32,001 nt of DNA from Candidatus Gastranaerophilales bacterium (GTDB lineage Bacteria > Cyanobacteriota > Vampirovibrionia > Gastranaerophilales > Gastranaerophilaceae): the NCBI GenBank assembly GCA_947630535.1, contig CANRHZ010000020.1, positions 1-32,001 on the forward strand. Direction: 5' to 3'. Shown here piece after piece: positions 7,077-15,637 of this stretch. Made by a program: the position numbers and the translations under genes. Numbering within the stretch: the stretch's first letter is position 1; every line of letters starts with the position of its first letter. A model generated the notes under the pieces. The model was given only the letters and a program-made list of their open reading frames with translations. It made no database searches and was not told the DNA's origin.

Positions 7077-8558
7077 TTATATCGGGCGTTTATTTTGTTC
7101 GGTTGTTAAATTTCTGACATATTCAATAATACATGATGAAATATTTTTTGCAACATTTTTATCAAGCGCATTTGGGATAATGCAGCTATACGATAATTCA
7201 TCCTCTTTAACCATTGAAGCAAGGGCCTTTGCAACTACAATTTTTATGTTATTATCAATTACTCTTACACCCGAATTAATGACCCCGTCAAACAATCCCG
7301 GGAAAACAAGAGCATTATTGAGCTGATTTTTAAAATCCGACCTTCCTGATGCGACAATTTTTGCTCCCGCTTTTTTTGCTATATCAGGCATAATTTCGGG
7401 TATTGGGTTTGCAAGTGCAAAAACTATCGGGTAATACTCCATTTTCTCCACCATTTTGGGCGTAACTATGTTTCCTGCGCTTACTCCTATGAAAACATCC
7501 GCCCCCTTCATTGCAACTTCAAGAGAACCCCTTAAATCCGTTCTGTTTGTAATTTTTGCAATTTCATCAAGGGAAGAATCGTTCCCTTGCCTTCCTTTAT
7601 AAACTATTCCGTTTATATCTGACATTATTATGTTTTTTGCTCCCGCAGCCAAAAGAAGCTTTGCTGTTGCCTGCCCTGCGGCACCTGCTCCCGAAATTAC
7701 TATTTTTACTTTATCTATACTCTTTTTAACCAGTTTAAGCGCATTATATAGTCCCGCAAGCGCAACTATTGCCGCCCCGTGCTGATCGTCATGAAAAACG
7801 GGAATGGATAAATTTTGAACAAGGAACTTTTCAATTTCAAAGCATTGGGGGGCTTTAATATCTTCAAGGTTTATCCCTGAAAATGAATGCTCTAGAAGAA
7901 GAATAATTTTTTTGATTTTTATGGAATCTTGCGTATTTAAACATAAGGGCATAGCATCAATATTGCCGAGTTCTTTAAAAAGAACGGATTTTCCTTCCAT
8001 AACGGGAAGCCCCGCATCCGGCCCTATATTCCCGAGACCCAATATTGCGCTTCCGTCCGTTACTATGGCAACCGGTTTTCTTTTACCTATTGAATCGCTT
8101 ATTTTTGTTTCTATAACCCCTCCGAATGCGCTTCTTAATTCAAGGGGTTCCATATCCTCAAACTTAAAAGACTCGGGGAATATACATCCTTTGGAGCAGG
8201 TTGGTATAAATTCATTGTTATCAAAGGGCTTTCCTTCCATTAAAGTGGTATCAACCCCCATAAAGTTAGGAATAATGGCATCAATTACCATTTTAAGGTC
8301 CTCTTTTGAGCATTCTTTTATAACAAGAGGATAGGCATCTGTTGATATTTTTTCTTTAATATAAACCGCCCTTTTTGTTGAAAGCTCATAGTCATTTGAT
8401 AGAACCGCAATGGAATTAGACCTGTTTGTAAGCTCAAAAACCTTTTCAATGTTTTCTTTTATCTTTAAAGCTGATTCTGATACCCCCGGAGTATATACAA
8501 GGGATAAAATTTTAGAATTTTTAACTTTAACTTTAGGTGTTATTTCAATAGATTTCAT
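7077..8558 (-). CDS. Malic enzyme (NAD-type), with apparently duplicated N-terminal subdomain
   Basis: Oxidative decarboxylation of malate to pyruvate. The family signatures are present: Y22 in V-Y-T-P-G-V, G-S-A-I-L-G-L-G-N-I-G-P (169-180), M-E-G-K with catalytic K190, I-N-L-E-D (229-233), H-D-D-Q-H-G (256-261) and a Rossmann G-A-G-A-A-G at 290-295. D314 ends the second strand and favours NAD. At 493 residues it is about 100 longer than simple bacterial malic enzymes. The surplus is residues ~58-160, between I-A-V-L-S-N-D and V-A-I-V-T-D-G, and that segment resembles the following 160-245 region. The ATG overlaps the plsY stop (TAATG). Placement before rpsE is unusual. Function is firm; cofactor preference is inferred. 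Confidence 0.88.
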   Translation of the reverse strand: MKSIEITPKVKVKNSKILSLVYTPGVSESALKIKENIEKVFELTNRSNSIAVLSNDYELSTKRAVYIKEKISTDAYPLVIKECSKEDLKMVIDAIIPNFMGVDTTLMEGKPFDNNEFIPTCSKGCIFPESFKFEDMEPLELRSAFGGVIETKISDSIGKRKPVAIVTDGSAILGLGNIGPDAGLPVMEGKSVLFKELGNIDAMPLCLNTQDSIKIKKIILLLEHSFSGINLEDIKAPQCFEIEKFLVQNLSIPVFHDDQHGAAIVALAGLYNALKLVKKSIDKVKIVISGAGAAGQATAKLLLAAGAKNIIMSDINGIVYKGRQGNDSSLDEIAKITNRTDLRGSLEVAMKGADVFIGVSAGNIVTPKMVEKMEYYPIVFALANPIPEIMPDIAKKAGAKIVASGRSDFKNQLNNALVFPGLFDGVINSGVRVIDNNIKIVVAKALASMVKEDELSYSCIIPNALDKNVAKNISSCIIEYVRNLTTEQNKRPI

Positions 8559-9169
8559 TATTTTCTTACCTTATTTTCTTCCCCTTTAATAAGTCTTTGA
8601 ATATTTTGCCTGTGCAGATAAATTATGTAAATTGCGGCAATTGCGGCATAAAATGTATATGCAACAGGGTTTTTTAAATAAAACATTAAAAACGGTGCAC
8701 ATATTAAAGTAATAATTGAGCCCAAAGAAACATACTTTGAAAACCATGTTATAATACACCATATTAAAGTTAAAATAAGCCCTACAAGAGGATTAAGGGC
8801 ATATATCGTTCCTATACCCGATGCCACGCTTTTTCCGCCTTTAAATCCTAAAAATATCGGTTTAGAATGTCCTACAATTACCATAATCGCTGCAATAACG
8901 GCACAAAGTCCCAACTCATCCCCATAAATCAAGAGTTTTGTTAATATTACAGGAATCATGCCTTTGATTGCATCAAGAATCATAACGATAAAAAACCATT
9001 TTTTTCCGAGAACTCTCTTAACATTTGTGGCACCGGTTGAGCCTGAACCAACCTGTCTTATATCTTGTCCTGTTTTGGTTTTTACTATTATATATCCTGT
9101 AGGAATTGAACCTATCAGATATGAAAGTACGGCTATAATTAAAATGAATACATAGTATGGAATATTCAT
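8558..9169 (-). CDS. plsY: Acyl-phosphate:glycerol-3-phosphate acyltransferase PlsY
   Basis: Inner-membrane enzyme that starts phosphatidic acid synthesis by transferring an acyl group from acyl-phosphate to glycerol-3-phosphate. The 203 residues and about five membrane segments are typical. The conserved motifs are S-G-S-T-G-A-T-N-V-x-R (near 42-52), G-H-x-x-P-I-F-L-G-F-K-G-G-K-S-V-A (near 100-115), and H-R-x-N-I-x-R-L-x-x-G-x-E near the C-terminus. Both junctions (der to plsY, plsY to malic enzyme) are TAATG stop-start overlaps, so the three are translationally coupled. Confidence 0.96.
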   Translation of the reverse strand: MNIPYYVFILIIAVLSYLIGSIPTGYIIVKTKTGQDIRQVGSGSTGATNVKRVLGKKWFFIVMILDAIKGMIPVILTKLLIYGDELGLCAVIAAIMVIVGHSKPIFLGFKGGKSVASGIGTIYALNPLVGLILTLIWCIITWFSKYVSLGSIITLICAPFLMFYLKNPVAYTFYAAIAAIYIIYLHRQNIQRLIKGEENKVRK

Positions 9170-10482
9170 TATTTTTCTCCTTTTTCTTTATATAGCATCC
9201 TAACAGGAGTGCCAAAAAACCCGAAGGCTTCCCTTATTTTCTTTAGAAGGTATCTTTTATAGGAATCCGATAAAAGTTTTTTTGAGTTTACAAAAAATGT
9301 AAAGGTTGGCGGTTTTGTTTTTGATTGTGCGCTATAGTACACTTTGAGAAATTTTCCCTTAACGGAGCTTGGCGGGTTAATATTAATTGCCTCGTTTACT
9401 ATTTTATTTAAGGTGCTTGTTTGAACCTTTTTTGTTCTTTCGTTTTGAATTAAAATGGCTTCTTCAAATATGTTATTAAGTCTTTGGCCTGTTTTTGCGC
9501 TTATGAATATTTTCTTTGCATAGTTTAAAAAAGGCGCCTCTTTTTCTATTTCGTTTTCGACTTTGTGGGTTTGTACATTTTTAATTAAATCCCACTTGTT
9601 ATATGCAATTATTAACCCTGAGCCTGCCATTTCAACGGTTTGAGCAATTTTTTTATCCTGATCGGAAAGCCCTTCTTTTGCATCAATTACAAGAAGGGTT
9701 ACATCGGCTTCTTTTATGGATTTTAGCGCTCTGTCAACCGCAAAAGCTTCAACACCAAAATCTACTTTGGATTTTTTTCTTATGCCTGCCGTATCAATAA
9801 GAATGAATTCTTGATTTTTATAGGTGATTGAAGTGTTGATTGAATCTCTTGTTGTTCCTGAAACATTTGATACTATTGACCTTTGTTCGTTTAAAAGGTT
9901 ATTTAATATGGAACTTTTTCCCGCATTTGGTTTTCCCGCTATTGCAATTTTTATTGTATCGTCCTTTTCAATTTCGTTTTTTACCTTGATATCTTTTGTG
10001 ATTATATCAAGTAAATCGCCAACTCCTCCCGAGCCATGAAGGGCAGAAAGAGGAATAATTTCATCAAATCCCAAAGAATAAAACTCACAATATGAGGTTA
10101 ATTCCACGGAAGAATCAACTTTATTTGCAACAACTATAACTTCTTTTTTTGACTGTCTTAAAATATCTGCTATATCGTTATCATAAGGGTTAAGACCGCT
10201 TTTTGCATCTACGACAAATAAAATCAAGTCCGCTTCATCCACGGCAAGTTTTGCCTGTTTAAAAATGTTTTTTACAAACTCATCCTCATCATTTGTTATG
10301 ATGCCGCCGGTGTCAATTATTATAAAGGGTTTTTGCTGCCACATTGCATCAAAATATATTCTATCTCTTGTGACACCGGGCATATCATCAACAATAGAGC
10401 GTCTTTCGCCAACAATTCTGTTGGTGAGAGTAGATTTACCCACATTTGGGCGCCCAACTATCGCAACGGTTTTTGTTTCCAT
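9169..10482 (-). CDS. der: Ribosome-assembly GTPase Der (EngA)
   Basis: Double-GTPase that matures the 50S subunit. At 437 residues it has two G domains and a KH-like C-terminus. The first has G-R-P-N-V-G-K-S (10-17), D-T-G-G (57-60) and N-K-V-D (120-123). The second has G-K-P-N-A-G-K-S (183-190), D-T-A-G (230-233) and N-K-W-D (295-298). It heads the minus-strand gene block ending in map and is divergent from the phosphodiester glycosidase-like gene. No Shine-Dalgarno precedes the ATG; TAAAAT ends 6 nt before it. Confidence 0.97.
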   Translation of the reverse strand: METKTVAIVGRPNVGKSTLTNRIVGERRSIVDDMPGVTRDRIYFDAMWQQKPFIIIDTGGIITNDEDEFVKNIFKQAKLAVDEADLILFVVDAKSGLNPYDNDIADILRQSKKEVIVVANKVDSSVELTSYCEFYSLGFDEIIPLSALHGSGGVGDLLDIITKDIKVKNEIEKDDTIKIAIAGKPNAGKSSILNNLLNEQRSIVSNVSGTTRDSINTSITYKNQEFILIDTAGIRKKSKVDFGVEAFAVDRALKSIKEADVTLLVIDAKEGLSDQDKKIAQTVEMAGSGLIIAYNKWDLIKNVQTHKVENEIEKEAPFLNYAKKIFISAKTGQRLNNIFEEAILIQNERTKKVQTSTLNKIVNEAININPPSSVKGKFLKVYYSAQSKTKPPTFTFFVNSKKLLSDSYKRYLLKKIREAFGFFGTPVRMLYKEKGEK

Positions 10483-10488
10483 AAAGCT

Positions 10489-10494
10489 ATTTTA
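10489..10494 (-). promoter_or_regulatory. -10 box, likely leaderless promoter of der
   Basis: TAAAAT on the minus strand, then AGCTTT, then ATG. Initiation would fall on the start codon. A TTGACA lies upstream, but about 27 nt from this box, too far for a normal spacer. Confidence 0.45.
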
Positions 10495-10547
10495 CAATAA
10501 AAAAATTCTTTTTACATAAAGTGTCAAAAGTACTATAAATAAAGGGG

Positions 10548-10576
10548 TTGCAATATTTTTTTGTTTATGCTATAAT
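10548..10576 (+). promoter_or_regulatory. Sigma-70-type promoter of the phosphodiester glycosidase-like gene
   Basis: TTGCAA (10548-10553), a 17-nt spacer and a perfect TATAAT (10571-10576). Expected initiation near 10583 gives a ~95-nt leader. The gene start at 10679 has its own AGGAAG site. This is the best canonical promoter in the window. Confidence 0.75.
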
Positions 10577-10678
10577 AGTAGTATAAAGCCGTGACTTTTT
10601 TTAGATAAGAAACTAATCAATCAAAATATATAAATCCCCAAAAATTAAAATCTGTCTTTTCAATCAGGAAGAATAACA

Positions 10679-11983
10679 ATGAATACGGCTGACTTATTTT
10701 TGATTCTCCGCAGGCGAGATGACAAAAGGGCATCTTGCAGGGGCAGATTTATTGTTTCATTCAGATATCTCATAAACACTTTAATTGTAATAACATGTTT
10801 TCTTGCCGTTTGTTTCGATTTGTTTAAAGATGACCTCAATTTAAAACCGATAAATATAAGTAAAGCCGCCAAAATACAAACAACCGATTCTCAAATAAAT
10901 AAAGAAATCCGGCTTATAGACTGGCTAAACGCTAAATCGGCAAAATATGCCAAATATAAAATAAATTACCCGAATGACGGAATTGTTCATGCCAAAGGTT
11001 TCACTCCCGTTTATAAAGGTGCGGTTAGGGTTAATATACTTGAAATTAGCCAAACTATTAACCCTAACCTTGTTATTAAACCAATGGTTGCTTCCAAGTA
11101 TTTGAATTCAAGGGTTAAAATAAGACAAATTGCTCAAAAAAATAATTCGATAGCGGCAATTAACGGAGGATATTTTAAGCCCCAAACGGGTGTTCCTTTG
11201 GGTGCTCTTATAATAGATAATGAGGTATATACGGGCCCGATATACAACAGAGCCGCCATAGGAATAAATTCTGACGGTACGTATTCAATCGGCAAAACAA
11301 ACTTTAAGTTCTTCTTAAAAAACAGAAAATACAACTTAAAAATAGATAATATAAACCAACCGAGAATGTTATCCACCTATACTCTTTTATATACTGAAAG
11401 GTGGGGCTTGAATTCTCCTCCGCCACCAAAATACGGGCTTAATGCGGTAATAAAAGACGGAAAAGTGCTTGGTTTTTATAACGCTTCCGTTCAAATTCCA
11501 AACAACGGTTATGTTATATCTGCTCCCAAAAAAGCTCTTTTAGGGCTAAACGGTCAAAAAAACCTAAAGCTTGATATAATTTACCCCGATGAATTTAAAG
11601 AAAGCGTCCATGTTATATCGGGCGGGCCGTATCTTGTAAAGGACGGGGAGATTTATATTGATACAAAGGAAGAAAAACTTCAGGCAATAAACGGCGCAAA
11701 CCCGAGAACCTTAATCGGCTATACAAAAGATAACGATTTTATAATGGTGACGGTTGATGGCAGAGAGTCGCATTCTGTCGGCATGAATTTGTACGAAGCG
11801 GCGAAATTTATGAAAAGCTTAGGCTGCATAAATGCGATAAACCTTGACGGAGGTTCATCAAGCGTAATGTATTTAAACGGAAAAATAACAAATACCCCCC
11901 CTCAAGACGGCGGTATACCGATATCAGGTGCACTTACAGTCGGACTAAATTCCGCATTTGCCAATGAACAGGCTTCTTTTTAG
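10679..11983 (+). CDS. Membrane-anchored phosphodiester glycosidase (NAGPA)-domain protein
   Basis: The 434-residue protein has one N-terminal membrane segment (~29-46) and a large extracytoplasmic NAGPA / DUF2233-type domain. Signatures are A-A-I-N-G-G-Y-F with G-V-P-L-G (near 157-174), N-P-R-T-L-I-G-Y (near 340) and I-N-L-D-G-G-S-S-S-V-M-Y near 395. Bacterial relatives act on exopolysaccharide or cell-envelope glycans; the substrate here is unknown. AGGAAG lies 7 nt before the ATG, and no later in-frame Met precedes the domain. The first ~25 residues are Arg-rich and come from a GC-rich hairpin-forming stretch unlike the rest of the gene, so this part may derive from an inserted palindromic repeat. 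It is separated from alaS by a terminator. Confidence 0.8.
   Translation: MNTADLFLILRRRDDKRASCRGRFIVSFRYLINTLIVITCFLAVCFDLFKDDLNLKPINISKAAKIQTTDSQINKEIRLIDWLNAKSAKYAKYKINYPNDGIVHAKGFTPVYKGAVRVNILEISQTINPNLVIKPMVASKYLNSRVKIRQIAQKNNSIAAINGGYFKPQTGVPLGALIIDNEVYTGPIYNRAAIGINSDGTYSIGKTNFKFFLKNRKYNLKIDNINQPRMLSTYTLLYTERWGLNSPPPPKYGLNAVIKDGKVLGFYNASVQIPNNGYVISAPKKALLGLNGQKNLKLDIIYPDEFKESVHVISGGPYLVKDGEIYIDTKEEKLQAINGANPRTLIGYTKDNDFIMVTVDGRESHSVGMNLYEAAKFMKSLGCINAINLDGGSSSVMYLNGKITNTPPQDGGIPISGALTVGLNSAFANEQASF
10714..10738 (+). other. GC-rich hairpin in the N-terminal codons (possible palindromic repeat remnant)
   Basis: GCGAGATG and CATCTTGC pair over a 9-nt loop (one G-U). The surrounding ~45 bp use CGC, CGA, GGC and TGC codons rare elsewhere in the window. 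The motif CCGCAGGCGAGATGAC resembles the short palindromic repeats found in several bacterial groups. There is no second copy here to compare. Confidence 0.3.
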
Positions 11984-12055
11984 GATTTGTAAAGATTGGT
12001 TAATATATAAATAATATATATGTTATATATAAAAATGTTGTGGAATAATAAAAGT

Positions 12056-12150
12056 GGTTAGTTCTTCTCTTTTCCACTCCTTCCTCCATTATATACTAAA
12101 TTTCGGCGATTGCCTTGACAAAGTTTGTCAACAGTCGCCTTTTTATTTTT
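12056..12150 (+). ncRNA. Candidate small RNA with pyrimidine-rich 5' part and terminator hairpin
   Basis: An extended -10-like TGGAATAAT (12041-12049) could start a ~95-nt transcript that ends at the terminator 12105-12150. Its 5' part is CU-rich and contains CCTTCCTCC, complementary to Shine-Dalgarno sequences. No protein is supported here: the open frame that runs through it into alaS is only upstream extension of that gene. It may simply be 3' trailer of the preceding gene. Confidence 0.25.
12105..12150 (+). terminator. Rho-independent terminator upstream of alaS
   Basis: GGCGATTG pairs with CAGTCGCC outside a second stem, TTGACAAA with TTTGTCAA, separated by a CC bulge, and is followed by TTTTTTATTTTT. 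This is a long, stable hairpin with a U tract. It ends transcription from the gene at 10679 (or a small RNA). The alaS promoter lies after it, so it does not look like an alaS attenuator. Confidence 0.85.
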
Positions 12151-12167
12151 CAACATTTCTTTGTTTG

Positions 12168-12176
12168 TGGTATATT
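12168..12176 (+). promoter_or_regulatory. Extended -10 promoter of alaS
   Basis: TGGTATATT fits the TGnTATAAT pattern. Initiation near 12183 gives a ~30-nt leader containing the AAAGG ribosome site before the ATG at 12213. Confidence 0.5.
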
Positions 12177-12212
12177 TTTTTTAAAAGAATTTATTTAAAA
12201 AAGGTATATACA

Positions 12213-14849
12213 ATGTTAACATCTGCTGAAATTAGAGAAATGTTTCTGGATTTTTTTGAAAAAAAACACAATTCCACAAGGGTTAAAAGTTCTTCTTTAA
12301 TACCCGATAATCCGACCATATTGCTAACAACGGCAGGCATGGTTCAGTTTATGCCTTATTATCTCGGGCTTGAAAAACCCCCTTATAATCCCCCAAGAGC
12401 GGTTTCTTGCCAGAAGTGCGCAAGAGCGGGCGGAAAGGATTCCGATATTGAAAATGTGGGAAGAACCCCGAGGCATCATACTTTTTTTGAAATGCTCGGT
12501 AATTTCAGCTTTGGTGATTACTATAAAAAAGAGGTTATACCTTGGGCATGGGAATTTGTAACCGACAAAAGATATTTGGGACTTGATAAAAACAGGCTTT
12601 GGATTACTATTTTTGAAACGGACGATGAAGCCTTTGAAATATGGAAATCAGTCGGAGTCAGTGAAGATAGAATTATAAGAAAAGGCAAGAAAGATAACTT
12701 CTGGGGTCCTCCCGGGGCTTCAGGGTCTTGCGGGCCGTGTTCCGAAATTCATTATGATTTGGGAGAACACTTAAAATGCAGCGACAACTGTTCGATTGCA
12801 ACATGTGAATGTAACAGATGGGTTGAAATTTGGAACCTTGTATTTACCGAACTTTTTCAGGACGAAAACGGCAATCAAAGCCCGCTTGACAAGAAAAATG
12901 TTGATACCGGAATGGGATTAGAAAGAATTGCCATGGTTTGTCAGGGAGTTGAATCAACCTTTGATACAGACCTTCTTAAGTCCATACTTGAAAAAGTTTC
13001 TTTAATATCGGGGAAAAAATACAAGGAAAATGAAAAAACCGATATATCTTTAAGAATAGTAACCGACCATGCAAGGTGCGTTTCTTTTATGATTGCAGAC
13101 GGTATTCTTCCGACTAACGAAGGAAGGGGGTATGTTCTTAGAATGATTTTAAGAAGGGCGCTAAGACATGGCTATATTTTAGGCCTTGAACTTCCTTTTA
13201 TGGCGCCTGTTATTGATGTTGTTATTGACAAGTATAAAGATGCATATCCTGAGTTATTTGAAAACAGAGAAAAAATTCAAAAAGTTGTTTTAGGTGAAGA
13301 AGAAAGGTTTAAACAAACCCTTCAAAGAGGGTACGTTCAAATAGAAGAAATTTTGAACCGTTCAAAAGACAAAGGCATAATGTCAGGTTCTGATGCTTTC
13401 AAGCTTTATGATACCTATGGTTTCCCGTATGAACTTACAAAAGAAATCGCTCAGGAAAAAGGAATAAAGGTTGATGAAGCGGGCTTCAAAGATGAAATGG
13501 AAATTCAAAGGCAAAAAGCAAGACAATCAATGCAAAAGGTTATTTTAACGGATGATTTGAACTATACAAATAACAAAGATACTGAATTTGTCGGCTACGA
13601 GAAAGATTTTGTTGAAGCCAATGTTCTTGCAATTGTTAAAGACGGGCTTGAGGTTGATTTTATATCCAATGAAAAAGCGGATGTTATCTTGGATAAAACT
13701 CCTTTTTATGCCGAATCAGGCGGTCAGATTGGCGATATGGGGCAGATAAACGACTTTAAAGTCGAAAAAACTTTTAAGGCAGGAAAAGTTTTTGTCCACA
13801 GGGGTTTTGGCACAATAAAAAAAGGTGAAAAGGTAATTGCTAAAATTGATAAAATAAAAAGGGAAGAAATCCAAAAACACCACTCTCTTGCCCACCTTTT
13901 ACAGGCTGCACTCATTAAAGTACTGGGAAATGAGGTTCACCAGGCAGGTTCTCAGGTAGAGGATAATAGAACGAGGTTCGATTTTTCATTTTCAAGAGGA
14001 CTTACAAAAGAAGAATTAAATAAAGTCGAAAACGTTATTAATAACTGGATTAAAGAAGCTCTTGACGGGAAAACCGAGATAATGGATATTGAGTCCGCTA
14101 AAAAATCGGGCGCAATGGCATTATTTAACGAAAAATACGGAGATACGGTCAGAGTAGTGAGCTTTTATAGGGGAAACGAAACCATATCAAAGGAACTTTG
14201 CGGCGGATGCCATGTTAAAAACACATCTTCACTAAGGGTTGCAAAAATCGTATCCGAATCCGCAGTTTCTCAAGGGGTAAGAAGAATTGAGGCCGTATGC
14301 TCGGATGAATGCGTTCGCTATTTGAACGATAAATGCTCCATTATATCCGATATAGCCATTCAGTATAAAATTAAACCCGAAGAAATAAAATTAAAAATCG
14401 AAAAATTATCGGATGAAATTAAAGAACAAAATAACAAAATATCAGAGCTTGAAAATAAAATAACTTCATCCAAATTTGAGTCTCTGTTATCAAGAGTTCA
14501 GGATATTGAAATAAAAGGGCAAAAAGGTAAACTCTTTATTACAATGGCGGAAGATATTCCCATGGGCGCCCTCAGGTTTGGAATTGAAAGGCTTGCAAAA
14601 AGACTTGGCGAATCCATCATCCTTATATGCTCTAAAAAAGAAGATGGCGGAGCGGTTGTTATTTCAAAAGTAACGGACGGCTTTGTTAAACAAGGTGTGT
14701 TTGCCGGGAATATAGTTTCCAAGACCGCAAAACTAATGGAAGGTCAGGGGGGCGGAAAACCTAACATGGCACAAGGTTCTGCAAAGAACATAGAAAATGC
14801 GGTTGAAATTCTAAGCCAAATTGAAAAAGAGATAAAAGAAACAAAATAA
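12213..14849 (+). CDS. alaS: Alanyl-tRNA synthetase
   Basis: Charges tRNA-Ala. From ATG 12213 the protein is 878 residues, matching the family. An upstream in-frame GTG at 12054 would add 53 residues encoded by the terminator hairpin and is rejected; AAAGG lies 8 nt before 12213. The catalytic domain has T-P-R-H-H-T-F-F-E-M-L-G-N-F-S-F-G-D-Y near 95. The editing domain has H-S-L-A-H-L-L (HxxxH) and C-G-G-C-H (CxxxH). The C-Ala domain ends with G-G-G-K-P-N-M-A-Q-G. A coiled coil (L-S-D-E-I-K-E-Q-N-N-K) separates editing and C-Ala domains, as usual. It converges on an orphan gene with only 2 nt between stops. Confidence 0.97.
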   Translation: MLTSAEIREMFLDFFEKKHNSTRVKSSSLIPDNPTILLTTAGMVQFMPYYLGLEKPPYNPPRAVSCQKCARAGGKDSDIENVGRTPRHHTFFEMLGNFSFGDYYKKEVIPWAWEFVTDKRYLGLDKNRLWITIFETDDEAFEIWKSVGVSEDRIIRKGKKDNFWGPPGASGSCGPCSEIHYDLGEHLKCSDNCSIATCECNRWVEIWNLVFTELFQDENGNQSPLDKKNVDTGMGLERIAMVCQGVESTFDTDLLKSILEKVSLISGKKYKENEKTDISLRIVTDHARCVSFMIADGILPTNEGRGYVLRMILRRALRHGYILGLELPFMAPVIDVVIDKYKDAYPELFENREKIQKVVLGEEERFKQTLQRGYVQIEEILNRSKDKGIMSGSDAFKLYDTYGFPYELTKEIAQEKGIKVDEAGFKDEMEIQRQKARQSMQKVILTDDLNYTNNKDTEFVGYEKDFVEANVLAIVKDGLEVDFISNEKADVILDKTPFYAESGGQIGDMGQINDFKVEKTFKAGKVFVHRGFGTIKKGEKVIAKIDKIKREEIQKHHSLAHLLQAALIKVLGNEVHQAGSQVEDNRTRFDFSFSRGLTKEELNKVENVINNWIKEALDGKTEIMDIESAKKSGAMALFNEKYGDTVRVVSFYRGNETISKELCGGCHVKNTSSLRVAKIVSESAVSQGVRRIEAVCSDECVRYLNDKCSIISDIAIQYKIKPEEIKLKIEKLSDEIKEQNNKISELENKITSSKFESLLSRVQDIEIKGQKGKLFITMAEDIPMGALRFGIERLAKRLGESIILICSKKEDGGAVVISKVTDGFVKQGVFAGNIVSKTAKLMEGQGGGKPNMAQGSAKNIENAVEILSQIEKEIKETK

Positions 14850-14851
14850 AA

Positions 14852-15502
14852 TCAGAAATTAAAAAGCGAATTCGGTTTTGGCGGTTGTTCGTGGAAATCG
14901 CCTCCGGCACAGACAATTTCTATGACTTTTAAAAGAAAATCTCTGGGCGCATCAACATGGCTTAACATGGATTCTTGATTGTCTTTGTGCCTTATTGTCA
15001 TAATTACGCTTTGATTTTTTTCTGCCGGTACATACAAAGAGGCAATTTCATTATCCAAAAGAACCTTCATTTGGCCTTCATAATCGCCAATTCCCTGCAT
15101 AAGGTTTGTAAAGTTTCCCTTAATTGCAAAAATTCTTCCGCAAAATATGGGATTTCCCCCCACCCTTTTTAGAGCCTGAGGGGTTATGTTAAATCTTGAA
15201 GTAAAGCTTATTGTGTGCCAGAGAATGTTAATTGTGGCAACGGTTTTTGTTGAATCAACTTCATAATATATGTTGCCTGAGGGTACGTTTCTTACGCTAA
15301 ATGATTGTTTTAGTGATTCAACAACCTGTGACATAATATCCGTCATTTTAAAGAAAATTTCATTTATATTCTGGTTGTACTTTTGAAAATCCATAAATTG
15401 CTTATACATGTGTACTGCAACCAGTCCCGTTCTTTCTTGAACAACGGATGTTTTCCTCACGTTTCCTTCAAGGTTATTTATACTTTCAAAGCTATTAGTC
15501 AA
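14852..15502 (-). CDS. Uncharacterised protein, TTG start
   Basis: I do not recognise this 216-residue protein. It has no signal peptide or membrane segment, and helical N-terminal ~65 residues followed by a beta-rich part (Y-Y-E-V-D-S-T-K-T-V-A-T-I-N-I near 79-93; F-T-S-R-F-N-I-T near 100). The start is TTG at 15502; an in-frame stop lies about eight codons upstream and the next Met is residue 32. The Shine-Dalgarno is weak. Codon use matches neighbours. It converges on alaS and is divergent from the xer gene. Confidence 0.75.
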   Translation of the reverse strand: MTNSFESINNLEGNVRKTSVVQERTGLVAVHMYKQFMDFQKYNQNINEIFFKMTDIMSQVVESLKQSFSVRNVPSGNIYYEVDSTKTVATINILWHTISFTSRFNITPQALKRVGGNPIFCGRIFAIKGNFTNLMQGIGDYEGQMKVLLDNEIASLYVPAEKNQSVIMTIRHKDNQESMLSHVDAPRDFLLKVIEIVCAGGDFHEQPPKPNSLFNF

Positions 15503-15625
15503 TTTTATTCCGTTCTTTTTTTAATAAGTTAATCATAACTTAAAAATGAGGATTTACTATATCATATTATAATTTTTTTTACATAGGTTAAATACATAAT
15601 TTATATTAATTTTAAAAAAACAATG

Positions 15626-15631
15626 TATAAT
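15626..15631 (+). promoter_or_regulatory. -10 box, likely leaderless promoter of the xer gene
   Basis: TATAAT preceded by ATG, followed by six bases and the start codon. No Shine-Dalgarno and no clear -35. The arrangement is nearly identical to the one at 26418. Confidence 0.55.
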
Positions 15632-15637
15632 TAAAAT

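Noticed and set aside
12054-12212. N-terminal extension of alaS from an in-frame GTG
   Set aside because: The extra codons cover a strong terminator hairpin and a -10 box; AAAGG and the family length place the start at 12213.
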